In this document: in pieces, positions 54,932-64,000 of the stretch | Layout: each line of letters starts with the position of its first letter | Numbering within the stretch: position 1 is the first letter of the stretch | NCBI RefSeq assembly: GCF_900089775.1 | Contig: NZ_FLOB01000009.1 | Span: 1-64,000 of the forward strand | From: Marinomonas spartinae | GTDB taxonomy: Bacteria; Pseudomonadota; Gammaproteobacteria; Pseudomonadales; Marinomonadaceae | Length of the DNA: 64,000 bases | Direction of reading: 5' to 3' | Made by a program: the position numbers and the translations under genes | The notes under the pieces: model-generated | Told to the model about the DNA's origin: nothing | The model's input: the letters and a program-made list of their open reading frames with translations, nothing else | Database searches by the model: none

Positions 54932-55708
54932 TTAAAGCTTCTTAGAATAGCCGCGTGGTGTGTATATCCAATGCTTGTCACCATTGACGATGTGTTTGGA
55001 GTCAGAATTTCCGACGCTGACCATGGTAAACATATCCACGTCTTTAGCATCCAATTCGCCTAGAGTAGTAAAGGTAATCTCTTCTTCAGGGCGAGTTAAT
55101 TGACGGCCAATCATCACAGGCGTGCTCGCGGGACGGTACTTCAGCAATACATCACGGGCGTGGTTTAATTGCCAATCGCGCTTTTTTGAAACGGGGTTGT
55201 AGAAAGACACGACAAAATCGCCCGCACCACAAGCATGCAAACGTTTATCAATGGTTTCCCAAGGGGTGAGTAAGTCTGATAATGAAATCGTACAGAAGTC
55301 GTGCCCCAGCATCGCCCCCACTCGGCTGGCTCCTGCTTGCATGGCGGAAATCCCTGGGATGACTTCAATGTCTACGTCCAGCCATTCAGGGTGTTTCTCT
55401 TTGCCTTGCAATTGCAAATCCAGCAATTCAAATACCAAGGTCGCCATGGCATAAATACCAATATCGCCACTGGAAATTAACGCGGTATTTTTACCTTGTG
55501 CGGCTAGGTCTAGCGCCAAACGCGCCCGTCCTATTTCTTCACCTAAAGGCAAATTATGAAACGTTTTGCCCGCACTCAGCTCACCTAATAAGTCCAAATA
55601 ATAGCCGTAAGCCACCCAATCACTGCATGCGGATAGCGCTTTTGTGGCATTGGGGGCTACCAAACCAAGGTCACCGGGGCCCATACCCATTACAAATAAT
55701 TTGCTCAT
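54932..55708 (-). CDS. cobJ: Precorrin-3B C17-methyltransferase
   Basis: 258 residues. GMGPGDLGLVAPNATKAL, SSGDIGIYAMATLVFEL and VIPGISAMQAGASRVGAMLGHDFCTISLSDLLTPW identify CobJ. It contracts the ring and methylates C17. It is the first gene of the cluster, with three 17-bp repeats just upstream. Confidence 0.93.
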   Translation of the reverse strand: MSKLFVMGMGPGDLGLVAPNATKALSACSDWVAYGYYLDLLGELSAGKTFHNLPLGEEIGRARLALDLAAQGKNTALISSGDIGIYAMATLVFELLDLQLQGKEKHPEWLDVDIEVIPGISAMQAGASRVGAMLGHDFCTISLSDLLTPWETIDKRLHACGAGDFVVSFYNPVSKKRDWQLNHARDVLLKYRPASTPVMIGRQLTRPEEEITFTTLGELDAKDVDMFTMVSVGNSDSKHIVNGDKHWIYTPRGYSKKL

Positions 55709-55721
55709 TACATCTCTTTAT

Positions 55722-55772
55722 TATCGTCAAGCGCACTTTTCTATCACACGCACTTTATCAGTAAGCGCACTT
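55722..55772 (-). repeat. Three tandem 17-bp repeats before cobJ
   Basis: On the minus strand AAGTGCGCTT, AAGTGCGTGT and AAGTGCGCTT begin at exactly 17-bp intervals (10-bp cores at 55763-55772, 55746-55755 and 55729-55738), followed by ACTGATA, GATAGAA and GACGATA. They end 14 bp before the cobJ start. A repeated regulator site is likely. Confidence 0.75.
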
Positions 55773-56011
55773 AGAGCACGGCGCGCTTGTTTAACACAGT
55801 GAAACACCCGAGGGATGAATAAAACGTTATTGTACACCTGATAAGAAAAAGACGGGATGAAAAGACTCAGTTTTATCGTGAGAGATATTCAGGTAAGGCA
55901 GACTGGCTAAGTCTCTTCAGAAACGAAGCGGATACAGAAAAAGAGAAGCAGGATCAGAAAAACATGACACTGCTAGCCTTTTATAAATACAGAAAACAGA
56001 CAAGCGCCGAA
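55773..56011. other. Gene-free region upstream of cobJ
   Basis: About 240 bp. I searched by eye for the cobalamin riboswitch box and did not see it. No other element was recognised. Confidence 0.5.
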
Positions 56012-56368
56012 TCAAGATTCGACGCGAACTAGCTGGCATTTCACTTCTTGGATGTCGTCAATTTCGATGGCGGCTTTATTTTTTTCAGACCAGAAAGACA
56101 CATCTTCTCCCAAGTAATAGGCACCGGAAGCACTGATCGCTTGAGTTAAGTGATAACGTTTATTGTTCCAATTTAACAGCGCCTCTTCACCATGAAATTG
56201 AATTTTCATCGGTGCGCCTTCACAAAGATAGTAGACAACGTTCGTCTGAGTATCGATCTGCGATGCCTCACTCTCACTTGCTTGCTCAGGCTGAGGCGTA
56301 CTGCACGCCGTTAACCCTAACATTAAACACACCATCATACTGTTGCGTATCGATAATACCTTGATTCG
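56012..56368 (-). CDS. MliC/PliC-family lysozyme inhibitor lipoprotein
   Basis: About 118 residues from ATG 56368. A lipobox LTAC marks a lipoprotein. The mature domain has VVYYLCEG, LNWNNKRYHL, SASGAYYLGEDVSFWSEKNKAAIEI and VKCQ, the MliC fold with a Cys pair. It inhibits C-type lysozymes, protecting the cell wall. The frame is open for up to twelve codons more. Confidence 0.85.
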   Translation of the reverse strand, partial: RIKVLSIRNSMMVCLMLGLTACSTPQPEQASESEASQIDTQTNVVYYLCEGAPMKIQFHGEEALLNWNNKRYHLTQAISASGAYYLGEDVSFWSEKNKAAIEIDDIQEVKCQLVRVES

Positions 56369-56404
56369 CATAGAGACTCCGCTCATATTCTTTGGCTCAC
56401 GCAT

Positions 56405-56681
56405 TCATGGCCACTCATAAAATCCTTCAGCTTGGTATATGCCAAACTCCCTGTTTACTGTGCATTTAAAGCCCACCTCGAGCTTACCGGATAACCGCCG
56501 TTTCAGGTAAGTAGATTGCAGACTTCAATGTTACTCACTCACACTAACACAGAACAAATTATAGCTGACCACGGGGTTAACCACTACAACATAACGTTTA
56601 TTTATAGTATAAATAACCCCTTTAGTGACATAAGAAATGTCAAGCAAAGTGGATAGATCAGCATTTTTACCATCAATCTCT
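56405..56681. other. Gene-free region between mliC and ribH
   Basis: About 280 bp; an apparent open frame across the riboswitch is not accepted. No other element was recognised. Confidence 0.5.
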
Positions 56682-56709
56682 TTGCAAAAAACCATGAAAT
56701 CCGTATATT
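56682..56709 (+). promoter_or_regulatory. Candidate ribH promoter
   Basis: TTGCAA (56682-56687) and TATATT (56704-56709) are 16 bp apart and about 28 bp before the FMN riboswitch. Confidence 0.5.
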
Positions 56710-56736
56710 CTCGGGTATCCGGATTTATTCGGTTTC

Positions 56737-56891
56737 GTTCTCGGGGCGGGGTGCAATTCCCCACCGGCGGTATAGAGATAATCTAAGCCCGCGAGCGCTC
56801 AGTGTTAGCTATGTTTATCATGCACCACGCTGAGGACAGCAGATCTGGTGAGACTCCAGAGCCGACGGTAATAGTCCGGATGATAGAGAGC
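56737..56891 (+). promoter_or_regulatory. FMN riboswitch (RFN element)
   Basis: The blocks TCTCGGGGCGGGGTGCAA, CCCCACCGGCGGTA, AGCCCGCGAGCG, GATCTGGTGAGA and CCAGAGCCGACGGT, then ATAGTCCGGATG, appear in the order of the RFN aptamer. It precedes ribH; no U-tract terminator is visible, so control is probably translational. FMN would turn ribH off. Confidence 0.97.
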
Positions 56892-57037
56892 GCGTCAGAC
56901 AAAGTTTCTATAGTAAATATATCTTTGGGTCTACTGAGTAGAGTCCAACAATAGTTATTCTTGTTAAGGATAGCTCATTATTTGAGTTACTTGTCTGTCC
57001 GTTCGCCCTGATTCACTCGTTTTTAGGAAAGTAAAAA

Positions 57038-57544
57038 ATGAATCAGAGCTCAACGAATGTCGTAGACTTCAATCCAGCAAAACAACGTATTGCCTTTCTC
57101 CATGCTTCTTGGCATAGCGACATTGTTTTAAAATGCCTTGAAGGCTTTAAAACAGAAATCGCCTCTCGTGGTTACAGCATAGACAATATTGATGTTATCC
57201 CTGTACCAGGGGCCTATGAAATCCCTCTACAAGCCAAATTATTAGCAAAAAGTGGACAATACGCAGCAATCGCTGGCAGCGCCTTAGTGGTTGATGGCGG
57301 TATTTATCGTCATGATTTTGTTGCGCAAACCGTTTGTAATGCCTTAATGCAAGTCCAACTTGAAACAGAAATTCCTGTTTTAACAGCGGTATTAACACCT
57401 CACCATTTCCATGAACATGACGAACACTCCAACTACTACAAACAGCACTTTGTTAAAAAGGGCATAGAACTTGCCAATGCGTGCGATGAGGCCATTAAAC
57501 TCACAGCCAAAGCAAAACAATTTTTAAGCCCTAAAAACGGATAG
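57038..57544 (+). CDS. ribH: 6,7-dimethyl-8-ribityllumazine synthase, type II
   Basis: 168 residues. VIPVPGAYEIP, ALVVDGGIYRHDFVAQTVCNALM and VLTPHHFHEHDEHSNYYKQHFVKKGIELANAC resemble the decameric RibH2 type of Brucella and relatives. It makes the riboflavin precursor. It is alone behind the FMN riboswitch; the other rib genes must be elsewhere. The start follows AGGAAAG. Confidence 0.93.
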   Translation: MNQSSTNVVDFNPAKQRIAFLHASWHSDIVLKCLEGFKTEIASRGYSIDNIDVIPVPGAYEIPLQAKLLAKSGQYAAIAGSALVVDGGIYRHDFVAQTVCNALMQVQLETEIPVLTAVLTPHHFHEHDEHSNYYKQHFVKKGIELANACDEAIKLTAKAKQFLSPKNG

Positions 57545-57575
57545 ACAGAAACCAATAGAGAGTCACCATTCTCAT

Positions 57576-57606
57576 AGCGCATTTACTTGTCTAAATGCGC
57601 TGTTTT
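57576..57606 (+). terminator. Terminator of ribH
   Basis: AGCGCATTTA and TAAATGCGCT form a 10-bp stem followed by GTTTT, 32 bp after the stop codon. Confidence 0.88.
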
Positions 57607-57909
57607 GCACCTCACATCCCGCAAAGCGCCCCGCCAAAACCTCCCTTTATTTATTCAAATTTTACGGTTTCGTGCAAGCAGAAAGGATTTTAAATAAACC
57701 GTAAAGATCAACTTTGAGAAAAATAAAAGAACATAGATGATTTTAGATCATTTTTCTCGCTATTTTCCGACATTTTATAACTTGATAATATTTGCCAATA
57801 ATCTTAATAGCCTTCTTAAGGCTAGGCTTTGCCGTTCAAAAGATTATTATTTAAAGCATTGCTTCCAGTTTATACAAACCATATCAGCCAGTATGATAAG
57901 GAGATTTAA
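57607..57909. other. Gene-free region upstream of cfa
   Basis: About 300 bp, AT-rich; it should carry the cfa promoter. A 136-codon open frame overlapping the cfa start was rejected. Confidence 0.5.
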
Positions 57910-59127
57910 ATGGGCTCCTCAACAGAACAGCTCAGCGAAGAAAGTACAATGCCTGTTAACGGTGAGAGCAACGAACAAACGCTGCACTCTTTTACAAACA
58001 CTTCTTTTTCCTCACCTATTGAACAATGGATGGCTACAAACCTTGCAAAAGCCAATATTGTCATTAATGGACCAAACCCTTGGGATCCACAAGTACATAA
58101 TACAGCACTTTGGGATAGAGTTATCCGTCAAGGTTCTCTCGGACTAGGTGAAGCCTATGTGGATGGCTGGTGGGATTGTCAGCAAGTTGATGAATTTATT
58201 TCTCGTATCATCAGTGCCCAATTAAATGAGCAAGTCACTGGGCGCTGGATCATGTTACGTCACTGGCTTATGGCTACACTGTTCAATCGACAATCCGAGA
58301 AAAGAGCCTATCAAGTTGGTGAGCAACACTACGATGCCGGCAATGATTTATATCAAGCCATGTTGGATCCAACAATGGCCTATTCATGCGGGTATTGGCA
58401 CGAAGCGAAGAATTTACATGAAGCACAATTAAATAAGCTACGCTTAATCTGTGAAAAAGCACAACTTAAACAAGGTGAGTCGGTTCTCGAAATTGGCTGT
58501 GGCTGGGGCAGCTTTGCCGAAATAGCGGCCAAAGAATATGGCGTTAGCGTGACGGGTGTGACTATTTCGAAAGAGCAAAAAAAATTAGCGGATGAACGCT
58601 GCCAAGGCCTGCCCGTCGATATCGAATTAAAAGACTATCGCAGCATGGAGGGCCAGTTTGACAAACTGGTTTCCATTGGTATGTTTGAACACGTGGGCCC
58701 AAAAAACTACGATACTTACATGAGTACCGCCCATCGTTTAATGAAAGACGATGGCATATTTGTGCTTCACACCATAGGCGGCGACCAAAGCAAAAGCGGC
58801 ACTGACCCGTGGATCGACAAATACATTTTCCGCAATGGTGTGATTCCATCTTTGAAACAAATCAGCGAATCAGTAGAGCCCTACTTTGTTATTGAAGATG
58901 TACACAATTTCGGACCCGATTACGATAAAACCTTAATGGCATGGTACCAGAACTTTGCCGCGGCCTGGCCTGAATTGAAAGATCAGTACAATGAGCGCTT
59001 CTACCGTATGTGGTCCTACTATTTGAAAGTGTGCGCTGGCGCATTCAGAAGTCGTTCATTACAACTTTATCAAGTTGTTCTAAGAAAACGCTTGGATAGA
59101 TTACCGCGCTATCACAGTGTTCGCTAA
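57910..59127 (+). CDS. cfa: Cyclopropane-fatty-acyl-phospholipid synthase
   Basis: 405 residues. SAM-binding VLEIGCGWGSFAEIAA, active-site segment HYDAGNDLYQAMLDPTMAYSCGYW, and the SIGMFEHVGPKNY motif are all conserved. It adds a methylene to unsaturated acyl chains of membrane lipids, usually in stationary phase or stress. The start follows AAGGAG. Confidence 0.95.
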   Translation: MGSSTEQLSEESTMPVNGESNEQTLHSFTNTSFSSPIEQWMATNLAKANIVINGPNPWDPQVHNTALWDRVIRQGSLGLGEAYVDGWWDCQQVDEFISRIISAQLNEQVTGRWIMLRHWLMATLFNRQSEKRAYQVGEQHYDAGNDLYQAMLDPTMAYSCGYWHEAKNLHEAQLNKLRLICEKAQLKQGESVLEIGCGWGSFAEIAAKEYGVSVTGVTISKEQKKLADERCQGLPVDIELKDYRSMEGQFDKLVSIGMFEHVGPKNYDTYMSTAHRLMKDDGIFVLHTIGGDQSKSGTDPWIDKYIFRNGVIPSLKQISESVEPYFVIEDVHNFGPDYDKTLMAWYQNFAAAWPELKDQYNERFYRMWSYYLKVCAGAFRSRSLQLYQVVLRKRLDRLPRYHSVR

Positions 59128-59187
59128 TGAGATAATCGGCATAAAAGCCCTGTATAAAATAAGCAGAATCAACCATGTCGATAACAC

Positions 59188-59253
59188 TCAATTCATAGAC
59201 TCAGACATCCAACGAATCTCTATATTCGTTGGATGTCTGAGTCTATGAATTGA
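59188..59253. repeat. 30-bp perfect inverted repeat with 6-nt loop
   Basis: Arms 59188-59217 and 59224-59253 are exact complements around CTCTAT. It sits between convergent cfa and the LRR-kinase gene, 11 bp from the latter. The stem has no U tract, so it is not a standard terminator but would be very stable in RNA; it could also be a miniature mobile element. Confidence 0.92.
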
Positions 59254-59263
59254 GCCTCTTATA

Positions 59264-60451
59264 TCACACCACCAACGACAACATATCCTCAATAAAAAAG
59301 TCCAAAGAACGTTGCTCGATACGTTCAATTCCTTTTTGCTGATGCTCAGGCAGGTTGGCATATTTAGAGGCCGCGCCAAAATCACCAAATAAGATATGCC
59401 CTTCAGCATTGATCAAAACGTTATGTGCATACAAATCCCCGTGGGAGACTTTCTGTTGCTTGAAATGCAATACTAGGCTTTGCATCTGCTCAATAATATA
59501 ATCGACCGCGGCTCTGGAAAACGCCTGACCTTGGGTAAAAGTGTCTCGAGTACAAGACGCCAAACTCGGAGGTTGCCCCAAGTTAACATAATCGCTCGGA
59601 ATCAGATCCATGACCAAAGCAGAGCAAGCGGCTTCACGTATTTTTGCCAGTGGCCGAACAAGATTGTCATGGGCACCAACGGATAAACAGGCATCCAGCT
59701 CATCTTCTGGGTAGCCGTCGCTCGTGACCTCCCCTTTAAAGACTTTTACTGCCACCGTATCAGCAAAATGCAACGGATTATGACGCCAAGACGCTTGCCA
59801 TATCATCCCCGACGCGCCCTGCCCCAATAAATTATGCAGAACAACATCCTCATAGGCGACCGTCTTAAACTCGTCATGTGTGTCTCTAGCGGCGCAAAAT
59901 GGATTACCAGAAAAAGCCAACCATGCTAAACGTGGCAGAGTGAGCAACACTTCAGGAAACGATGTTAGTTGATTCGCCGACAAACGAATCAGCTCCAAGT
60001 TCTGACAATTTGCCAAAGAATCAGGCAGTGATGTTAAACGATTACCCGCCAATGCCAGCTTTTGTAGACGCGGCAACTCACCGATGCATTCAGGCAAAGC
60101 TTCAATACAATTGTCGGTTAAAATCAACCAACGAGTTATCTTGGGTAACGAACGGGCAGGAACTTCAACGATCTTGTTGTGTTTAAAGCCAATCATTTCC
60201 AACTTTTCGCATTGCCCCAGTACATCGGGCAAACGCGTAAACAGATTGTTCGAGCAAAACAGCACACGTAACCGCGTTAAACGATGAAGATCCTCAGGCA
60301 GTTCACTTAGCTGATTACCAGAAAGATCCAATATTTCCAGACTGTCAGCAAGATCATAAATCGCCTCAGGAAAGTCCGTTAAATGAGCACTAAGCTGAAG
60401 GCGGGTAATGCCTTTTAGTTCACCACTATTCAGTTGTTCTAGCGTATGCAA
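59264..60451 (-). CDS. Leucine-rich repeat/protein kinase fusion
   Basis: 395 residues. About seven LRRs (residues 30-185, LxxLxLxxNxLxxLPxxL pattern) are followed by a protein kinase-like domain: glycine loop LLGQGASGMIWQA, Lys in VAVKVFKG, catalytic loop HGDLYAHNVLI (His-X-Asp with Asn) and FGDFGAAS (DFG). There is no signal peptide or membrane segment, so it is a cytosolic kinase that may bind a protein via its LRRs. Similar proteins exist in Pseudomonas. Target unknown. Confidence 0.9.
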   Translation of the reverse strand: MHTLEQLNSGELKGITRLQLSAHLTDFPEAIYDLADSLEILDLSGNQLSELPEDLHRLTRLRVLFCSNNLFTRLPDVLGQCEKLEMIGFKHNKIVEVPARSLPKITRWLILTDNCIEALPECIGELPRLQKLALAGNRLTSLPDSLANCQNLELIRLSANQLTSFPEVLLTLPRLAWLAFSGNPFCAARDTHDEFKTVAYEDVVLHNLLGQGASGMIWQASWRHNPLHFADTVAVKVFKGEVTSDGYPEDELDACLSVGAHDNLVRPLAKIREAACSALVMDLIPSDYVNLGQPPSLASCTRDTFTQGQAFSRAAVDYIIEQMQSLVLHFKQQKVSHGDLYAHNVLINAEGHILFGDFGAASKYANLPEHQQKGIERIEQRSLDFFIEDMLSLVV

Positions 60452-60577
60452 AAGAGAGCTCCATTAAAAATTTTCGCCATTATAGCGACTTCTTGTTAAT
60501 CGAGCGACGCTTGCCCTCTTTTAATAGTCCAGCTAACGGTTAAAAAGGAGTTGATGGGCGAAGCAGCTAAAAGAGAC

Positions 60578-60952
60578 TCAACTTAACAGAACCAATACCA
60601 ATGCAATAGCCCCTGGAATCCCTTGAACAAAGAGTATTTTTTTACTCGAGGTGATAGCCCCAAACACACCCGCCACTACGACACACGATAGGAAAAAAAT
60701 CTGAATGGCTTGCCCCTGTGCAAGCGCTTGCTCAAAGGTCGTTAAGATCAACCCCCAAATAAGGCCTGCCGCCAAAAAACCGTTGTACAACCCCTGATTG
60801 GCCGCCATGACTTTTGTTGCTTGCGCAAACTCTTTTTTCAGCCCGAAAACCTTCATCCCTTTTGGCTTGTCCCATAAAGCCATCTCTAACACCAAGATAT
60901 AAATGTGTAACAAAGCAATCAACGCGGTCGCAATGCTGGCAATAACAAGCAT
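60578..60952 (-). CDS. DUF1304 membrane protein
   Basis: 124 residues with four hydrophobic segments; LALLHIYILVLEMALWDKPKGMKVFG-type start and NQGLYNGFLAAGLIWG are the family marks. Function is unknown. Confidence 0.88.
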   Translation of the reverse strand: MLVIASIATALIALLHIYILVLEMALWDKPKGMKVFGLKKEFAQATKVMAANQGLYNGFLAAGLIWGLILTTFEQALAQGQAIQIFFLSCVVVAGVFGAITSSKKILFVQGIPGAIALVLVLLS

Positions 60953-61036
60953 AAAAAATCCTTTTCCAAAAGTTAAAAATTCACTTTAGAGCAAACTTGC
61001 AAATGAATCACGCTTTTACATAAGGTTCAAGCCAAG

Positions 61037-61065
61037 AAAAAGCGAACCACTTGGGTTCGCTTTTT
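61037..61065 (-). terminator. Terminator of glcB
   Basis: AAAAAGCGAACC and GGTTCGCTTTTT form a 12-bp stem with A/T runs, 35 bp past the stop codon. Confidence 0.9.
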
Positions 61066-61099
61066 GAGTTTTCTTTCCTAGCGTTTAGAAAAATGAGCG

Positions 61100-63283
61100 T
61101 TATGCAGCAGACTGAGTCGCTTTTTTCGCGATACGGTGAGCGTGCAACAAGGGTTCAGTGTAACCAGATGGCTGTTCTTTGCCTTTGAATATCAGGTCAC
61201 TCGCTGCCGTAAAAGCAATGCCACTGTAACTGGGCGCCATGGATTCATAAAGTGGATCATCCGCATTCTGCTCATCCACAATCTTCGCCATACGCTTTAA
61301 TGACGACATCACTTGATCACGACTGCACACCCCATGCTCTAACCAATTAGCAATATGCTGTGAGGAAATGCGCAAGGTGGCTCGATCTTCCATTAGCGCC
61401 ACATTATTAATATCTGGCACTTTGGAGCAGCCGATACCTTGATCTATCCAGCGCACCACATACCCTAAAATACCTTGCACATTGTTATCCAGTTCCGCTT
61501 CAATCTCAGCAGAGGATAAAGCGCCAGGATTCGTCATAATGGGCAGCGTTAAGATATCGTCTAAGCTGGCTCGTTCTCTGCTCATTAACTCCTGTTGTCG
61601 AGCGTGCACATCCACCGAGTGGTAGTGAGTAGCATGCAGAATGGCACCATTAGGAGAAGGCACCCAAGCCGTATTCGCCCCAGACATTGGATGAGCAATT
61701 TTTTGCTCTAACATGGCCGCCATTTCATCCGGCATGGCCCACATCCCTTTACCAATCTGCGCTTTACCAGACAAACCACATTCAAGGCCAATATCGACAT
61801 TCCAATCTTCATAGGCTTTAATCCAAGGCTGCTGCTTCATCACCGTTTTAGGGACAAAAGGGCCAGCTAACATAGAGGTATGAATTTCATCCCCCGTGCG
61901 ATCCAAAAAGCCGGTATTAATAAAGACCACTCGATCCTTCGCAGCCCGAATACATTCTTTCAAGTTGACCGTCGTCCGTCGCTCTTCGTCCATGATACCG
62001 ATTTTTAAGGTATTAGGTTTCAGCTGCAACACGCTTTCAATGCGCGCAAATAGCTCAACGGCAAAGGCCACTTCTTCTGGCCCATGCATTTTCGGTTTAA
62101 CAATATTGACACTACCGGAACGACTGTTTTTATGCGCGGTCTTACCGTTTAAATCATGCATCGCCGCAAAGGCCGTGATAAAGCCATCCATTATGCCTTC
62201 TGGAATCTCATTACCCTCTTTATCCAAAATGGCAGAGCTTGTCATCAAGTGACCCACATTACGAATAAACAGCAAACTACGACCAGGTAGCGTGACCGTC
62301 TCACCATCCTGCAAGGCTTTGTAGGTGCGATCAGGGTGCAAACGACGAACCATCATTTGACCATTTTTTTCAAAGCGCTCTTCTAAAGAACCATTCATTA
62401 GCCCAAGCCAATTACGGTACACTTCCACCTTGTCTTCGGCATCAACAGCCGCAATGGAATCTTCACAATCCATAATCGTCGTCACAGCGGCTTCGATTAA
62501 TAAATCTTTGACGCCCGCTTTATCGGTTTGACCGATCGGCGATGTTCCATCAATTTGGATTTCAATGTGCAGTCCATTATTTTTCAATAAAATCGCACTT
62601 GGCTGATCTGCCTCACCTTGGTAGCCAACGCATTTTTCGGGTGATGCAAGGTTTGATGTTTCCCCCGAAGACAAGGTCACTTCTAACTGACCAGCAACGA
62701 TTTTATATGACGTGACGACACCATGACGACCAAGCTCAAGAGGGGCAGCCTGATCTAATAATTGACGGCCAAAGGCAATGACCTTCTCTCCACGAATCGG
62801 GTTGTAGGCTTTGGTGATTTCTGCGCCCTCATCTTCTGAGATGGCATCCGTACCATAGAGGGCGTCATATAGACTTCCCCAGCGAGCGTTGGCAGCATTT
62901 AAAGCAAAACGTGCATTCTTAACAGGCACCACCAGCTGCGGGCCTGCTTGTTCAGCAATCTCTTGATCCACTCCCTGTGTAGTAATCGTAAAATCTTCCC
63001 CTTCTGGCAATAAATAGCCGATCTCTTTTAAAAATTGTTGATACGCCTCGGCATTATGCTCTTCTTTTTTATTTGACAGATACCAATGGTCAAGCTGTGA
63101 CTGCAGGTCATCACGCTTAGCCAACAAGGCTTTATTTTTCGGGGCTAACTCATGAATCGCCTCTTCAAAACCTTGCCAAAATTGTGCAGGATCAATACCT
63201 GTCCCCGGAGCAATTTCATCATTAACTAAACGCCACAGACTCTCATCGATCTGCAGGCCACCTTGCTGGACTCGCTGCGTCAT
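61100..63283 (-). CDS. glcB: Malate synthase G
   Basis: 727 residues, the long monomeric G isoform. [32 protein letters not shown] and [18 protein letters not shown] are characteristic. It condenses glyoxylate with acetyl-CoA to malate. The start follows AGGAGAGG. Aceticlastic or glycolate growth depends on it. Confidence 0.96.
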   Translation of the reverse strand: MTQRVQQGGLQIDESLWRLVNDEIAPGTGIDPAQFWQGFEEAIHELAPKNKALLAKRDDLQSQLDHWYLSNKKEEHNAEAYQQFLKEIGYLLPEGEDFTITTQGVDQEIAEQAGPQLVVPVKNARFALNAANARWGSLYDALYGTDAISEDEGAEITKAYNPIRGEKVIAFGRQLLDQAAPLELGRHGVVTSYKIVAGQLEVTLSSGETSNLASPEKCVGYQGEADQPSAILLKNNGLHIEIQIDGTSPIGQTDKAGVKDLLIEAAVTTIMDCEDSIAAVDAEDKVEVYRNWLGLMNGSLEERFEKNGQMMVRRLHPDRTYKALQDGETVTLPGRSLLFIRNVGHLMTSSAILDKEGNEIPEGIMDGFITAFAAMHDLNGKTAHKNSRSGSVNIVKPKMHGPEEVAFAVELFARIESVLQLKPNTLKIGIMDEERRTTVNLKECIRAAKDRVVFINTGFLDRTGDEIHTSMLAGPFVPKTVMKQQPWIKAYEDWNVDIGLECGLSGKAQIGKGMWAMPDEMAAMLEQKIAHPMSGANTAWVPSPNGAILHATHYHSVDVHARQQELMSRERASLDDILTLPIMTNPGALSSAEIEAELDNNVQGILGYVVRWIDQGIGCSKVPDINNVALMEDRATLRISSQHIANWLEHGVCSRDQVMSSLKRMAKIVDEQNADDPLYESMAPSYSGIAFTAASDLIFKGKEQPSGYTEPLLHAHRIAKKATQSAA

Positions 63284-63676
63284 AACCCTCTCCTTTGCTT
63301 TGTTTTTTTAAACCGCTTCAACTTGATTAAATTGTACCAGCTTACATCCATATGAAACATTTGTAACGGACTAATCATTGCTTAGATACCAAGACTTCCC
63401 CATCAAGAGAGAAGCCAAAAAGCGCATACTATGACAAAAAAACACAGCGACATAACAACATACCGACTTGCACTTTTTTTACACTTTTATGCAAAGATAA
63501 CGAAAACGCTCTTATAAAAACCAGACGAATAGCCAAAAGTTAAAAATAAACTATTAATAATCAATACCTTAAAAAATAAAACTGTCAATTTAAGCAACCT
63601 CAAAAGACTGACTTAAATATGCAAGTAACAAGATCCTGAAAATTTTTTTCGGGTAATTAAACGCTATATGACAATT
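63284..63676. other. Control region between glcB and pstS
   Basis: About 390 bp, AT-rich, no gene. The glcB promoter should lie at its left end; no element other than the Pho box further right was recognised. Confidence 0.4.
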
Positions 63677-63698
63677 CGGTCATGAAACTGTCATAAAA
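63677..63698 (+). promoter_or_regulatory. Pho box upstream of pstS
   Basis: CGGTCATGAAA and CTGTCATAAAA are adjacent 11-bp direct repeats (63677-63687, 63688-63698), the PhoB site form. A CATTAT at 63704-63709 may be the -10. Confidence 0.85.
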
Positions 63699-63842
63699 GA
63701 AATCCATTATTTGTCACCAGGACAGCAACTCAAGAAGACTCGCGTCCTTGGATAAATAAAGCTATTAAGACAAGCCGCCTAATGATGGCTGCAATGTTAG
63801 TTCTCGAATGACAATTTGAAACGATTTTAGGAGATAACTCTG

Positions 63843-64000
63843 ATGAAACGCATTATTGCAAGTCTAGCTGTTTGTGCAGCGGCAAGCGCAATCACGGCAA
63901 CGTCTGCTTTCGCTGCTGACCAAATTACTGGTGCTGGCGCAACCTTCCCGTACCCTGTTTACTCAAAATGGGCTCAATCTTATAACAAAGAAACAGGTGT
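63843..64000 (+). CDS. pstS: Phosphate-binding protein PstS (5' part, cut by window end)
   Basis: Only the first 52 residues are in the window. A signal peptide ends near AFA-ADQ, followed by [16 protein letters not shown], the PstS start. It binds phosphate in the periplasm for the PstCAB transporter. The start follows TAGGAG, and a Pho box precedes it, so it should be induced by phosphate starvation. Confidence 0.94.
   Translation, partial: MKRIIASLAVCAAASAITATSAFAADQITGAGATFPYPVYSKWAQSYNKETG

Noticed and set aside
55709..56011. Possible cobalamin riboswitch before cobJ
   Set aside because: The conserved B12 box and its surrounding stems are not seen; only the 17-bp repeats are there.
56531..56764. 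77-codon open frame on the minus strand
   Set aside because: It overlaps the FMN riboswitch and the ribH promoter on the other strand and has no recognisable family.
57737..58147. 136-codon open frame before and over the cfa start
   Set aside because: It overlaps the well-supported cfa gene in another frame and has no family signature.

Overview
The window is from a Gram-negative, aerobic, heterotrophic bacterium, most likely a marine gammaproteobacterium of the Marinomonas type (inferred from gene content; no rRNA or tRNA gene is present to confirm it). Supporting content is an SOS-controlled integron integrase, the aerobic cobalamin genes cobJ, cobM, cobW and cobN with a long CbiX, a TRAP-linked diketogulonate pathway, an FMN-riboswitch-controlled type II ribH, glcB, and pstS behind a Pho box.

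Layout. (1) 1-4850 is an integron: intI (+) with a LexA box, attI, and at least six cassettes reading leftwards away from intI. Five attC sites are bounded, and in each the R'' box matches the start of its own cassette. (2) 4876-15106 is a leftward operon for guanidine use: ABC transporter, two DUF1989 proteins (carboxyguanidine deiminase), a biotin-dependent guanidine/urea carboxylase and allophanate hydrolase. It has three apparent control layers: a sigma-54 promoter, a guanidine-I riboswitch at the 5' end, and a guanidine-II (mini-ykkC) riboswitch directly before the carboxylase gene. (3) 15429-16904 is a LamB/ScrY-type porin. (4) 17398-24077 is a block of small leftward genes (several GNATs, YciI, ASCH, HD, tyrosine phosphatase, kinase-like and methyltransferase) with attC-like fragments and several broken genes; it looks like a decayed cassette array without its own integrase. 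(5) 24143-37735 is mixed chromosomal content: DUF1460 protein, lipoprotein e(P4) phosphatase, TauD-like dioxygenase, FAD dehydrogenase, DUF2239/MATE pair, CMD protein with divergent LysR, YccS/FUSC protein, transglutaminase and phospholipase D-like protein.

(6) 37821-47638 is a yia/ula-type operon (2,3-diketo-L-gulonate reductase, TRAP transporter, kinase, decarboxylase, two epimerases, IclR regulator) next to an internally deleted IS5-family element. The block is flanked by two near-identical terminator sequences in direct orientation. (7) 47671-55772 is a leftward cobalamin operon with three 17-bp tandem repeats just before cobJ. (8) 56012-64000 holds an MliC-type lipoprotein, FMN riboswitch plus ribH, cfa, a perfect 30-bp inverted repeat, an LRR/protein-kinase fusion, a DUF1304 protein, malate synthase G and the start of pstS.

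How the parts work together: the guanidine operon takes up guanidine and releases ammonia by carboxylation, deimination and allophanate hydrolysis, with regulation that looks nitrogen-dependent and guanidine-dependent. The yia/ula operon converts diketogulonate-type sugar acids to pentulose phosphates. The integron and the decayed array supply accessory genes of mostly unknown benefit.
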